Source: Rhexocercosporidium sp. MPI-PUGE-AT-0058
Lineage: Eukaryota > Ascomycota > Leotiomycetes > Helotiales
Assembly: GCA_020746875.1 (NCBI GenBank)
Contig: JAGTJL010000002.1
Location: 1,364,001 to 1,428,000 of the forward strand
Direction: 5' to 3'
DNA: 64,000 nt
Shown: piece by piece, positions 46,566-58,418 of the stretch
How the letters are laid out: each line of letters starts with the position of its first letter
Numbering within the stretch: position 1 is the stretch's first letter
Made by a program: the position numbers and the translations under genes
Notes under the pieces: model-generated
The model's input: the letters and a program-made list of their open reading frames with translations, nothing else
What the model was told of the DNA's origin: nothing
Databases searched by the model: none

Positions 46566-47273
46566 ATGCTCACCCAACTCCCCTCCCTCCTGCTCACCCT
46601 CCTCCTCCTCCTCACCACCCCTCTCCTCACCCACGCCCAAGTCGCCAACGAGACAATCACGCCCGAGAACTCCGTAAACGCAAAGATCTCGCCGGGGAAC
46701 AAGAAGTACGAGTACATAGGCTGCTATGCCGAGACGACGCTGAACAACGGCACGAACGGGCTGCGCGCGCTGAACGCCGGCAAGACGGAGAGTGTCGATA
46801 CCTTGACCGTTGCGAGCTGTTTGGATTTCTGTAGCGCGGATGGGTATGAGTTCGCGGGAGCCGAGTATACGAAGTACGTTTATTCCTGTTTTGCTATGAG
46901 TTGATTTGCTCGAGTCTATTCCATTCTACTCCATTCCCTACCTACCTACCTATCTCTCTTCCTGTTCCCCTTTCACAGCGATTGTAGTCGGGTTTTTTCT
47001 TTCTTCGTGTTACTAACTCAACCCTCCTCCCACAACAGAGAATGCTGGTGTTCCCACTTCCTCTCCTCCATCGCGGAGAAACTCGACGACAGCGCCTGCG
47101 ATCTGGCCTGTATAGGAAACACGACGCAGATCTGTGGCGGCGCACTTAAATTGAGCGTCTACACGTTGAAGAGCTCAAAGAAGGGCGCGGCGGGAAAGGT
47201 CGCGCGTACGGCGCCCGTGGGGAGTATACTAGCGTTGGGGATCGCGATGGGGGTTTTGTTGTGCTTGGCTTAG
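46566..47273 (+). CDS. WSC-domain cell-surface protein, probably GPI-anchored
   Basis: Two exons, 46566-46873 and 47039-47273, give about 180 aa. A leucine-rich signal peptide (to about residue 25, ending THAQ) precedes one WSC domain starting YIGCYAETT, with eight cysteines in the expected order (YIGC, ASC, DFC, ECWC, SAC, LAC, QIC). The intron (GTACGT, TACTAAC, CAACAG) falls inside the domain just before ECWC. The C-terminus is a basic spacer followed by a hydrophobic tail with no cytosolic residues after it (SILALGIAMGVLLCLA). This fits a GPI signal better than a Wsc1-type transmembrane sensor, which would have a cytosolic tail. WSC domains bind wall carbohydrate. A tail-anchored form is the alternative. 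Confidence 0.88.
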
Positions 47274-47820
47274 ACGGCTGGGAGAGAGGGAGGGAGGGAC
47301 AGGTTTGGTTGTAATTGTGATGGGCAGGGAGGAGATGGTCAATTGGGAGTGCGAGAGGGGAGGGGGAAAGGCGAGGTGTATATCCTACTTGTTGGATTCG
47401 TGTTACGCTATGCTGGACCGATTTCCATATGTATCGGGAAAGAGGCTAGCCTCGTACTCACGGAGCACATATACCACTGGAGAAGCGGAGCGGAGCTTGC
47501 TTGCTTGATATATATGGGCGGCGTGTGAGCAACGGTCGTTCTGGAGTTCCGAATTTCTATCGGCTTTATTGTCCTTCAGCGGTTGGAAATGTTTAAAGTT
47601 GGTGTTTGTTTGTGTTTCATGAGGTCATGGGCACTTGGTATTGCTTGCTTTCTGCGAACTAGAGGGATAGACCGAGTGAGATCTGGCGTTCTCGCACAGA
47701 GGAGATAGGGAGGGATGAACAGACGGCAAAGCAAAAGTATAAAGTTGTTTGCTGGTTTCCTTTCATTGGTAAGGACAGTATACTTAGATGAGAGCAGCTA
47801 ACGGGCTACTAATAATGCTA
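47274..47820. other. Convergent intergenic region
   Basis: 547 bp between the 3' ends of the WSC gene and REV1. Short frames here are unsupported. Confidence 0.55.
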
Positions 47821-50800
47821 CTATAATTCTAACTTCCCGAGTCCGCGTTCCTTGACTGCTAATTGGACTTTATCTTTGATGCCGTGATACGCATCACTCC
47901 ATATCTTCGTGCCTTCGTTGTTCTCGTCAGATTCATCAATGAGCCATTCGAGCCACTTCACTACTGCAGCTACTTTGCTCATGTCTCGCTCATCTAGCAC
48001 CACTCTTCGCAAATACCTCTCCATGGCTGCAACATCATCGGGATGTGGCCCGTCGTCTGCAAATTCTTTGTACCACGCGCTAAGCGTGTCTCGTAATTGA
48101 GGCAGTGTGCTCAGTTCTTTTGTTGTGAATGTTGGTCGAGGCTCACGAGGTGGGAGCCGAATCTTTCGCTGACCGAGGGGAGGTAGGTCGGGAGGTCGCC
48201 GCTTCTTCAGAGCTGCTGTGGTCATCAAACCGCCTTTCTTTTCAAGTCTTTTGCGTCTGTGCTCGTCCATGATCTCTTGACGCATGTCTTCTGGCAAGGC
48301 AGCGAGAAAGTCTGGATCAAAAGTGTCGGATGTATATCCATCTGAATCGCCTCCTGGGTCTCGAGAACTGTTTCCTTTGCTCGCAACAAAATTGGCTTGA
48401 GTGAGAATGGAATGCGGGTCCGGTTTGATTTTTGCACGAGCACCTGGTGGACGTCCTCTGCCGCGTTTCTTAGTTGGAGTGGTCTTCTTCGGAGGAATGA
48501 TGTGAAGACCTTTGCGAGGGGACTGTGGAAGGAGGCCTTGCTGGGCTGGAACTGCGTGGCCTGCGTAAGATGCTAGCACCTCTGCTTTCATATCATCCGG
48601 TAGTGCTTCAAACACTTCTGGATCCAGCTGAGAAGGCAAACTTTGTGGTTCTTCTGGAGCCAGACTGTTGGATCTTGACTTGACGAATGGAGATTGAGCT
48701 CTGGACACAGGCCTGCTTTTGCTCTGTGCCATGAGCTTCGACCTGATGTCTTGGGGAAGTGCGGCCAGTACTTGAGGATCAATCTGGCTAGGGACAATGA
48801 ACTGTGTGCCCATGACATTCAACACCTTCTTAGCACTCTGGTCTGCAGCATTGGCTCTAGCAATAGCGGCTGCAGGGTGGACAGGAGGAGTGTCTTTTGT
48901 TTTCTCGGGACTTTCGATGTCGTCTGTCATATCCTTACCGAACAGCAAGCGAGCAGTTGCTGGCTTCGGTCTTGTAGGGGTGACTGCTTCAACGATAGGA
49001 TCCAAGGGTGGCTTGAAATTCGACTTGTCATTGCCCATGGGCATGTTCTTGGGTTTGGTCGGCGTATGTGGATCATCAATAGGATCTTCGGTAATTTGTT
49101 TTCCCAGCTTCGGTGGCGCAGCTCCCCAGTTGATTCGTCTTTGGCTACCATCTGGCATGCTGGCAGCAGAAGCCTTCATAAGTTCCAGTTTTGTCATCTG
49201 AACCCCAAGCCCTCTGAGTTCACCAGGCGAGAAGCCATAGCTTCGCAGGACAGAGACGGCCTCCCGTCCGATAACCTCAGCATTGTTCGTCGCAATTCCC
49301 AGAATGATACTCTTGTTGAAGGTATCGCATTTCCCATGGCCCAAATGTTTAGGCGGATCCAGGGGAGCATCGGCAGACTTTCTCATGATTTTCATAGTCA
49401 ACTGTCGCCCCTTGACACCTTGATCAACGAGACGACGCTGAAGCTCGATGCAGAGATTCTGTACAAACTCCTCAGCCTCGGGTTGAGAGATGAACCGTAT
49501 ACCCCAATTGACCTCAGCAGAGACCGACTTTCGAACGACTTGCTCTCCAACTTCGGCACGATCGATACCTCGAGAATAGTCCCATATCTTCTCCCCAGTC
49601 TTGGGGCCAAGTGCAGTTATAAGACGATCTTTAGTCAGTTGTCGAACGTCCTTGACAAACTTCACTCCAATCTCCTCGAGCTTTCCTCCAATGCTGTACG
49701 CGACACCAGGTAGATCTTGGACGGTAAGCTCGCCGATGAAATCCAAAACCTCTTCAGGTTTGATCTGATGTTGGCCCGCTGGTTTGGCTTTGCGAAGTGC
49801 AACTTTCGCAAGGAGGATATTGGCTCCGATTCCGACTGACACAGCGCACCCTGTCTTTTCTTTGATTTGCATTCGAAGACCGTCGGCGATTTGGTCTGCT
49901 CTCTCTTGTTCCCTCCAGATGCTACCCTCGGAAATTCCTACGCCATCGGTGCCACCTGCAGGTAAGCAGAGACTGGATATATCAACCAATGCTTCATCCA
50001 CGCTCACACTTTGCACAATTCCTCCAACATTCAAGATAGCATCGTAGAATCCTCTGCTAGCTTCTTCATATGCCGGAAAATCATAGGGCAGCACCTTGAT
50101 GCTTGGACACAATTCCAAGGCTTTCTTCATCCACATCCCATTCTTCACCCCAAAACTCCTGGCAGGATAGTTGCAGGACGCTATCTCACTGCCAGTTCCA
50201 CTGCCATGAGCAACAACTGCCGGTTTGTCAACATATTCTGGAGCGTTCTTAAGAGAGACTGCACAGAAGAAGCTGTCAAAGTCAACGTGCATGACATAAC
50301 GTCTAGCTCCTGGCTTCCTCTTCACTATCACTTTTTGAGAAGCAGATTTCTCGGATGCCATCTGTTGGAAGCGGGACTTCAAGTCGGATTTCCAGGTAGA
50401 CAGATGATGGAGACGAGATTCCGAGTAGAACTGCTTTAGAAAATCTGGGTTTGCAGTTGAAGACTTTCTAATGTTGGGGTCGGCTAGTAAGATGGCATTG
50501 TGCTCTTCAGCTGTCATGATTTTGGCTTTTTTGGAAGGGGAGGGGCTCTCGAGGTCGTGTGACCATTTCAGAGGGTTGGAAAGCCCACTGGCTTTAGATG
50601 GGGTCGTCAATTCTGGGATGTCGATTTGTTGGATGGATGGCTTGCTGGCATCTGTTGATATCTGGGCCTCCTGGTCTTCTCTCTTAACAGGCGCTGCCTG
50701 CTCCATTTTGAGTGGGCTAGACCTCCGCGCTGCATATCCTATTGTAGCACTGTTCAAAGCATCTTCCAACGAAGACGAGACCTCAAAGTCACCAGACGAC

Positions 50801-51540
50801 TCTGGATTCTCTAGCAGTTTCTTGACCTTCAATGGGACCTTCTGTTGTTCCATAGGTTGTTGCTGTGGAGCCAAATCTCCCATGAAAACACCCGTCCCAT
50901 TGAGCACAGCATTTTGCGTACTCGGAAATTGAGCACCATCCTCTTGATCGATATCATCAACGAACGACTGGACCTGGCTAGTGTACCAACTCGTGTTCAT
51001 CTGGTCTCGATACCCTCGTTGCTGGGTGTTGGCCTGACTGACCATTCTCCCATCACTAAAGCCCAGAAGTCGCTGTCCTACACCCTCATCGACGACTCTA
51101 TACGCATCCCACGGCAACAGTTTCCCCGCTGCCACACTATCCACAATCCACGCCGGCTTGACGATACGATACTTGCGAAACTCAATAGCCTTCTTCGGCG
51201 TCAGACTCGCCGCAATGATATGCGTAACGGTCGTCTTGCCATCGAGATACTGCATGAACCCCCCTCCATGAGCCACAATCAGATGATGGAGATCATTGAG
51301 CGAGGGCTGCGTGTATCCATTCACGTGTGTCACGATACCGCGAAAGATCTTAGGCTTATCCGCCGACTCCAATCGCAGTTCCGCGTCGAGATTCTGCAGC
51401 TTGATCTTTTTGCGGCGGAAGTAATCTGAGAAGCCTCCGAAGTTCGAGCCTTTGTACTCTTCGCCTTCTTCATCTTCGAAGGTGTGCGCTTCGATACGTT
51501 TCCGTACGGAATCGGAGTTTTTCTCTAGGCGGCTGCCCAT
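47821..51540 (-). CDS. REV1: DNA repair protein REV1, Y-family deoxycytidyl transferase
   Basis: Single exon, 1239 aa. Rev1 inserts dCMP opposite abasic and damaged guanines and scaffolds polymerase zeta in translesion synthesis. In order: a BRCT domain (about 62-150, KIFRGIVTHVNGY through WIVDSV); a linker; the catalytic palm with VMHVDFDSFF (Asp420, Asp422) and SVSVDEALVD (Asp515/Glu516); thumb HhH motif DLPGVAYSIGGKLEEIG; little finger to about 760; three ubiquitin-binding-motif-like helices with a Leu-Pro core near 917-938, 969-990 and 1072-1094; and the C-terminal domain (about 1135-1239) that in other species binds Rev7 and other TLS polymerases. A basic GRGRPPG stretch lies between the second and third motifs. 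All expected catalytic acids are present and no intron is needed. Confidence 0.97.
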   Translation of the reverse strand: MGSRLEKNSDSVRKRIEAHTFEDEEGEEYKGSNFGGFSDYFRRKKIKLQNLDAELRLESADKPKIFRGIVTHVNGYTQPSLNDLHHLIVAHGGGFMQYLDGKTTVTHIIAASLTPKKAIEFRKYRIVKPAWIVDSVAAGKLLPWDAYRVVDEGVGQRLLGFSDGRMVSQANTQQRGYRDQMNTSWYTSQVQSFVDDIDQEDGAQFPSTQNAVLNGTGVFMGDLAPQQQPMEQQKVPLKVKKLLENPESSGDFEVSSSLEDALNSATIGYAARRSSPLKMEQAAPVKREDQEAQISTDASKPSIQQIDIPELTTPSKASGLSNPLKWSHDLESPSPSKKAKIMTAEEHNAILLADPNIRKSSTANPDFLKQFYSESRLHHLSTWKSDLKSRFQQMASEKSASQKVIVKRKPGARRYVMHVDFDSFFCAVSLKNAPEYVDKPAVVAHGSGTGSEIASCNYPARSFGVKNGMWMKKALELCPSIKVLPYDFPAYEEASRGFYDAILNVGGIVQSVSVDEALVDISSLCLPAGGTDGVGISEGSIWREQERADQIADGLRMQIKEKTGCAVSVGIGANILLAKVALRKAKPAGQHQIKPEEVLDFIGELTVQDLPGVAYSIGGKLEEIGVKFVKDVRQLTKDRLITALGPKTGEKIWDYSRGIDRAEVGEQVVRKSVSAEVNWGIRFISQPEAEEFVQNLCIELQRRLVDQGVKGRQLTMKIMRKSADAPLDPPKHLGHGKCDTFNKSIILGIATNNAEVIGREAVSVLRSYGFSPGELRGLGVQMTKLELMKASAASMPDGSQRRINWGAAPPKLGKQITEDPIDDPHTPTKPKNMPMGNDKSNFKPPLDPIVEAVTPTRPKPATARLLFGKDMTDDIESPEKTKDTPPVHPAAAIARANAADQSAKKVLNVMGTQFIVPSQIDPQVLAALPQDIRSKLMAQSKSRPVSRAQSPFVKSRSNSLAPEEPQSLPSQLDPEVFEALPDDMKAEVLASYAGHAVPAQQGLLPQSPRKGLHIIPPKKTTPTKKRGRGRPPGARAKIKPDPHSILTQANFVASKGNSSRDPGGDSDGYTSDTFDPDFLAALPEDMRQEIMDEHRRKRLEKKGGLMTTAALKKRRPPDLPPLGQRKIRLPPREPRPTFTTKELSTLPQLRDTLSAWYKEFADDGPHPDDVAAMERYLRRVVLDERDMSKVAAVVKWLEWLIDESDENNEGTKIWSDAYHGIKDKVQLAVKERGLGKLEL

Positions 51541-52078
51541 CTTGATATTGTTGGATTGTCCGTGAGGTGGACTTGGCCTGGAGTAAGGGCTATCTCAGGA
51601 TCATAATTTGGTGAGGGCGAAGGGAAGTGTGGTTATCACGAACGATTGCTTGCCTGGAAGAAACCCGGAGAGCGCGTCGACGTGGCACGCCAGCACGTGC
51701 GTGGCGAATCTTTCGGCTTCTCTCCGGCTATGCGACTACGAACTTCTCTCATCCTCAGGTCGAAAGTATCGATGTGCACAACCATCAAACAAGTTGCTGA
51801 GACAAGAGAGAAACCTAATGGTGAGGCTCCATTGCGAGGGGGTAGTGTAAGACAACAGTTCGGACTCTGGCAGCCGTGAAACAAGGGCAGGTCCTCGTGG
51901 AGGCGGCTGAACTCTTAGTGGCATCGTCATCGATTCTAGTGTGATACCAAGGCCAGGGTATCAGTAAACAATAATCTCATCTCACCCTTTGGACTCTCAT
52001 TTTGAATCTCATCTTCTCATTCTTTCCTCTTTGATTTTGCGATTTCTTCCCAGACATGTACTATGATAGAAACTAGAA
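51541..52078. promoter_or_regulatory. Divergent region REV1/MFS transporter
   Basis: 538 bp between start codons, with overlapping short frames on both strands that are not supported. No named promoter motif was recognised. Confidence 0.5.
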
Positions 52079-53859
52079 ATGTCTCATAATCATCAAAATG
52101 AGAGAGCGCCACTCCTCTCAAACGGCAGTAGCTCTTCTCCCAATTCTCATGAAGAGAGACACGTATGTACACATTTCAAAATTATATCTACAAGGTAACT
52201 TACAGCTCCATCTAGCTACTAGAATTCAGCAAAGAAGACGAATCCAACCCCCGAAACTGGTCGGAATGGAAGAAACTCACCAACATCGCCGTGATAGCAT
52301 CTATGTCCAGTAAGATCTTACTTCTGCCACCCTCCTCCGTTCCCATCCCTTCTAACAGAAATACTAGTTCTAAGTCCGCTCGCCAGCTCAATGTTCGCAC
52401 CGGGTACCGAGCAGATAGCGAAATCCTTGAACACGGCCACGGAGGGCGTGATAGGATGCCAGACCGGCTTCGTAGTCATGCTCGGTATAGGCCCGTTGAT
52501 TCTGGCGCCGCTGTCTGAGACGTTCGGGAGGAAACCGCTGTATCTTGTCTGCTTTACAATCTTCACTTTGATCCAGATACCTACTGCTCTAGCCAAGAGC
52601 TTGCCGGTTCTGATCACTATGAGGACGATTGCTGGGTTCTTTGGAAGTACGTATAAATGCCATTCAAGATGCATACTACTGAGAGGATATGACACTAACA
52701 TGAGATATAGGTATCGGTATTGCCAATGGAGGCGGTACAATAAGTGATATGTACGCACCTAGTGAGAGAGCTGGTATCTTCGGATGGTATCTCCTGGGTC
52801 CTTTACTGGGACCAACAATCGGTCCCCTCCTCGGAGCGATAATCCTCGACAACCTGCCTTGGCCATGGCTCTTCTGGATTCTGTTGATGATCTGCTCCGT
52901 AGCCGTATTATCAGCATACTTTTTCCTCCGCGAGACAGTACGTGTATACCATCTCTTCGCTGATATCTCCCCTCTCAAATTTGAAATGCAAGATCTAGGC
53001 CGTCAAATCCATAAGCCAGGCTCAATTTCACTTCCTCCCAAATCTCTCAAAGGCTAGCCTAACCATCATCTAGTACGTTCCTGCAATTCTCGCAACCCGC
53101 AAAAAAGCCCTCGAAGCAGAAAACAACACATCCTATTTCTACCAGAACGAAGACCTGCGACCCCTCCCCATAAAACTAACGCAATCCATCAAACGCCCCC
53201 TCCTAATCCTCTTCACGCAACCAATCGTCATAACAATGGCTTTGTACCAAGCCCTCCTCTTCGCCATAACATACAGCATGTACACGCAGTTCCAATCCAT
53301 CTACGGCGGGCTCTACAACTTCACCACCCTCCAAGTAGGCCTCACCTATCTCGGGCCGGGCCTCGGTTTCCTAACCGCCGTCTGGTTCCTCGTCCCTCGC
53401 ATCGGAACCCTCTACAACGCCCTGACAAGGAAACACAACAACACCCCGAAACCCGAATACCGCCTGCCCCTCGCGAACATCGGCTCCGTCCTCATCCCCC
53501 TCTCCCTCTTCACCTTCGCCTGGACAACCGAATACCATGACCATATTCATTTCATGGTGCCGGTGACAGCAACGTTCTTCTACGGTATCGGACAAGTGGC
53601 TATCTTTAACGCGGTGCAGAATTATTACATCGATGCTTTTGAGAAGTATGCGGCTAGTGCTATTGCGGCGGGGAGTCTGTTCAGGAGTGTGGTTGGGGGC
53701 GTGGTGCCTGTTTTCACGGGGGGACTGCTGGAGAGGGTGGGAATGGGGTGGGGGTTTAGTGTTTTTGGATTTGTGAGTTTGGTTTTGGCGCCGAGTCCGG
53801 TGTTGTTTTATTGGTACGGGGAGGGGTTGAGGGAGAGATTTAGGATTGAGTTGGATTGA
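52079..53859 (+). CDS. MFS drug/proton antiporter (DHA1-like)
   Basis: Five exons, 52079-52162, 52216-52309, 52359-52646, 52711-52937 and 53074-53859, give about 492 aa. A polar N-terminus (MSHNHQNERAPLLSNGSS) leads to FSKEDESNPRNWSEWKK, the usual lead-in of fungal DHA1 transporters. Motif A-like SETFGRKPLYL sits between helices 2 and 3. The antiporter motif C lies in helix 5, LLGPLLGPTIGPLLGAI. The large last exon encodes the C-terminal six-helix half, beginning YVPAILATRKKALEAE. The multidrug, polyamine and toxin exporters of this class share these features; the substrate is unknown. The fourth intron (136 nt) is longer than the others. It is divergent from REV1 and near no biosynthetic core gene. 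Confidence 0.92.
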
Positions 53860-56800
53860 GGGTATATTGAGTGGACTGTGGAGAGTAGAATTGTGGATGT
53901 GATGAGTATTTGGGTATATGAGATATAGACACACGCAGAGAGGGAGAGACAAATATACTTACTCCTCTAAAATGGAGATGCCAGGAAATAATGAATGAAG
54001 TATGTGCCTGGTTCATTTGCACTCTTTGTTTATTTATAGAGATCGGGATCGAGACAGATACAAGTAAATTAGGGTGAAGATCAAGTGTCAAGGACAACAA
54101 GGTCATGGAATCCACGCTTATGTTGCTGCCTCCTCCTTGAATGAAGACCCACACAACTCTCTGTTACCGTTCCAATGTATAGACACATACGGAAAATGAG
54201 GAAGTCGATTCAATATACGAGTCGCATACTGACAAAACTTCGGGACTGATCCAGAACCGACTGAATGGGAAAGGGAGCACGCGCCGCCCTTGAGAGGACT
54301 CAGAGGAGTACAACGAGACAGATAAGGCAATAGATCGCATGTGATTCTTCCATCCATTCCACTAGGTACAGTCCCGAACCCAGCGCCACCAGGCACTCAA
54401 ATCTCGCTTAGCGAGGTATCCTGACAGAAATGCGAGGTTGACATTGAATCGCATCTGCCACACATAGTCATGACGATGCTCGTCTCACCGGCTGTTCCTC
54501 TGCAGGTACCGGTATATTTGGTACAGGATATCTGATTCAAAGGCCCGAAAAGAAGTGCATGAGGAACTGCACTTCAAGATCCGCTGGTGTCAAAATTCGT
54601 CGCCTTACCCACTGGATGGAGCACAACTAGTACGTAGACCCAGGGAACATTCGCAGATCTAAGTGGAATGCTTAGCGGATGTGTAGTAAGATGCAATTTA
54701 AATTGGGAATATAGGTGACTGCAACGGCAACTGCAACTGCATGCCCCTATTCTATCAACCTTCCTAGCATGCGTTGGGAAGCAAGCAAAATCCATAACAA
54801 GGACTACTGTATGACTGCATGCTGCAGGCTGAACTGCATGCACAAGATCAGTTGATTCTCCACGGCGTTTTCCTTCAAACTCTCAAGAGTAACAAACTAC
54901 GCAGATCCGGTATCAAGATGATGATTGGAGAAGGTGTACTCGGCAGCCTCCACTCTTGTGTCCCCAAGACCGGAGCATAAGTTCCTTTGGCAATTGAGAA
55001 CCAGTCAGATTCCTGCTTCGAAGCGGCCGCAGTTCCACTCGCAACTGGGCAGCAAGTATATGGGGAAGGTCCAAGAAAAGAATTCCGAATGCAAGCGGAA
55101 CTTGATACCAAGTGACAAAAAGCATTCTGAAAATGTAAGAGCCCACCAACCCAAAGTGCAGCCGCGGATGCAGGGACTCATACTAGAAAAAGCGAACCCA
55201 TCAAATTCTCATGAAATCTGATTCCTGTTCGGAAGCATTACTCGGTGGATCCACTTGAAGTCTGAGGATTCTCCAGAAACTGTGCCACAGGAGCCTGCAA
55301 GTTGATTCGTGGAATGAGTGCGCACAATTCAATGCTTATTTCACTTGGACTAACTTTTTCGAAACTCAGTTCTTCGCACGGTTGTGAGGGGTAGAAGCGA
55401 ACAACAAAACAGTCGCTTTCGGGGCAGGAAAGCCTTCCCCATAGAAAGGAGGCACGGCTCCCTGTTGCAGAGGCACCACGGGATGACGATGCCGAGTGAT
55501 GGAGCAATTCGGGATACTGCCCGACGAAACGTCAAAACAAACTCTGATTTGAGCCGATCACTTCACCGCCTATAAGATGTGCACTCAGCGCTCCTCTATG
55601 ATGTCGTCCCAAGCCGAATTCTGGTGGTGATGAGCAGTAAAGTGCTTCAAGCTTTGAACAAATGCGGCAGTCACCGGGACTGATAACTCGTTTTAAGAGG
55701 TGTTTTGCCCTTTTGAACCTGCATCCGGAAGATCTGGTCAAGGCTCCCAGTACCAGATTTCGTGAAGTTGAAAGATGGGTTAGTGTGGTAGGGTTGATGT
55801 CCGAGTCTTGATGAAAATCCCCGAGCAGGAAGCAATGTGGGTTGGGAGAAGGGCTGATCATCAGATTGATCTTCATAAGAACGACATCATTTCTTCTTAC
55901 TGGCCCCCAAAGAAGAGCGAAAGTCTTCTACTACCAAACTTGACTAGTATCAAATCCTGCCAGCGGTGTTGTCCTCTCGTTGGACTTTTGGGAGAGTGAT
56001 GCCTTCTGGAATACATTGAGGGCATTCGAGGTGTCAGCCATTGACAATGGGATTCAAGCCTGGCGCCAGGGAGAATGCCATTCATTGTCTCTTAAAGCAC
56101 TTAATGAACTGATCCCGCCTGGTGGTCGAAGTCTTGAACTCTCATAGGCCACAGTGACCCAACTCAGAAAAATCAAGAGATTCTGTTAGCAGAGAATTCC
56201 TCACGATCATCGGCAGACGTGGGGAAGGAAGGGTTTATCGTTGGCCTCCTGCTTGTCAGGATGCTGAGGGACGGCGTGATTAAGGAGTACAGTAGTGGCA
56301 GCATCCCCCAGGCGCGGGTCAGAGATTGGTTAACAGGATCGTGATGTGAGACAAAGGAGTAAAAGAAGTGCTGATCGTGCAACGGGCTGCCCTGAGGAGA
56401 ACAAGCGGCGGAGGCGACAACGGGAAAGGCGGTCGTTGATCTCTTGTCGTGAGACTGCGATGCCTGCCGATGATGTCAGGAGGGATGGGCGTGGCAAGGG
56501 TCGAGGAGCAGGAAGACGGATGATCCGTACGAAGTATAATGTGGGGTGTCTCTGTATCAATGCTGATAAACGCGTCAGCAGTTCGTACCTAAGGAGGCCG
56601 AGGCGCATCAATCTTGGGGCGCAAATAGAAGAAGACGAGAATAGTGTCTACCTGCAGTACGTAGTCTCTAGCAGTGCAAGCAAGTGTGAAAGAGCGAGAC
56701 GATGAGAGCGTGAGGGCAGAAAGGAGGAGAGCTGAGAGGAGGAGGAGGAGATAAGCGAATGGCAGCGAGCCCCTCGAGGTGGGATGGGATGTTGACTTCT

Positions 56801-57076
56801 CCTCTCGGGTCAGCGCCTCAAGTCCCGTCCGTCGTGCAGGATGGTCACATGGTTCTACTGCACACATAACGCCTCGTGAACTCTAATGACGACCGGGATG
56901 TTCCCATTCGTTCGGGAAGTGTACTTACAAGTACAAAGTAGTAGCCTCTTCAACAGCGTCATTAATTTGCAATTTTGCTGGGCTCATACGATGTCGAAGG
57001 GTAAGGACATCGGTGATGCTACAGCTGAAGAGTAGGGACATGCTGATGAGGTTTGAGCAGGAACCATTACAGTAGT

Positions 57077-57140
57077 AATAGTACAGTACCTACCACATAT
57101 AACATACTAGCAATAGTACCTACCACCTATAACATAGTAG
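57077..57140. repeat. Imperfect tandem duplication of about 32 bp
   Basis: Two adjacent copies, 57077-57110 and 57112-57140, share AATAGTAC, ACCTACCAC and TATAACATA blocks, with small indels between them. Confidence 0.7.
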
Positions 57141-57539
57141 CAGATAAGTAACCACGCTATGGACACTCGAGCACTCACCGTCTGTGGCAGAAGTGATGAG
57201 GGAATCTCCAAACCTCCAATGTTCTGTACTGTATCTCCATACATAACGGAATCCTTCAGGTGAAGTGGTACCACCAATCAAACACCAGTCTTCCTCAAGT
57301 ATCGTAGCAGCTGTGAAGAAAGTAGATCAACCAACCAACCAAACCATACAAACCTTTGATGTTTCATTCTTCAAGATCTCAAGATTGCGAGCAACAACAC
57401 GAAACCCCTCTTTCGTCGCTACACCTTCCACTCTGGGCCACATGCACTCTCATTTACTTCTACCTAGGTCTGTACCCCGAGTAGGCAGATGATGATCAAC
57501 AACAGCAGCAATACTGTATGCACTGTATGTAATTAGCAC

Positions 57540-57540
57540 C

Positions 57541-57572
<32 letters not shown>

Positions 57573-57573
57573 C
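57540..57573. repeat. (CAA)11 microsatellite
   Basis: Uninterrupted CAA trinucleotide tract about 850 bp upstream of the SCOC-like start, in apparently untranslated sequence. Confidence 0.9.
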
Positions 57574-57909
57574 CCAGCAGAACCCACGATATCCACAGTC
57601 CGTTGCACTCTACTCTCTAATATCCCCCCACCCCTCCCGGGGCCATTCTCGGGCATGCATGCAGGGATCCGGGCTTCCATCACTGGATCGTCGGTCAACA
57701 TCCCAGGACTCGTTCTTGGTGGGTGGTCTTGGCCTTGTACTGCTGCTGCTCTTCTCCACCTGACGAAGTTCGACGCACGCATCAACCTCCCGACTAAGTA
57801 TACTTCACTAACTAACGGTCCTGTACCATCTCCTGTACAGTAACTTCAGGGTCCACACACCCTGTCCTGTCTCCCTGTCCTGCAGTCGCCTGCCACCACC
57901 TTTTTTGCC

Positions 57910-57952
57910 GTCCATCCACCACCACCACCACCACCCACCACCCACCACCAGC
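57910..57952. repeat. CCA-rich simple repeat
   Basis: CCACCA runs with CCCA interruptions in the probable 5' leader of the SCOC-like gene. Confidence 0.75.
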
Positions 57953-58418
57953 AGCCGCGGACAGAACTCCACCGCAAGCTGCACCCACCACACCACACCA
58001 GACCCCAACCTTCCCTCCCCGACTACTCGCGACACTACACTCACGCAATTGATTTCTTGATTCGAATTCACTTTTTCCCCTTTTCCTCCTTGCTGCACCA
58101 CAGCAGAGAAGAAACAACGAACGAAGAGAGCGCCGCTTTTCCTCGTCCTGTCGTTCGAGAACAGCACGAACACTTTACAACCACACACCCTACGACTTCC
58201 CACACCGCATACCTACACCGAGAAGTCACGATACCTACATTGCAGTCAGTACCACGCATAGCACAGCAGTGCGGTAACGACGCTTCTCCTGCCTACCAGT
58301 GGAGCAAGCAGAGCAATTAAAACAAACTCTCTCCATTCCCAGTACCGAGGATATCTCGTTCCACGACATAACGCAACCCCCCTCCCCTCTCCACAACCCA
58401 CACAACACATATAAAACA

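Larger units (their letters stand above)
53860..58418. other. 4.5-kb gene-free region rich in simple repeats
   Basis: No frame here has a recognisable domain; that at 56346-56705 starts at GTG and is Arg-rich by composition. The right half holds an imperfect tandem duplication (57077-57140), a (CAA)11 tract (57540-57573), CCA repeats (57910-57952) and several TACAGTA/TACTGTA motifs. The last kilobase is pyrimidine-rich and probably the promoter and long 5' UTR of the SCOC-like gene. A non-coding RNA or lineage-specific small gene is possible. Confidence 0.5.

Noticed and set aside
48694..49713. A 339-codon open frame antisense to REV1
   Set aside because: It lies wholly opposite conserved REV1 catalytic and linker coding sequence, shows no domain, and is best explained as a codon-bias shadow.
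56346..56705. Arg-rich 119-codon frame
   Set aside because: It starts at GTG, its composition follows local base bias, and no domain or splice partner is evident.
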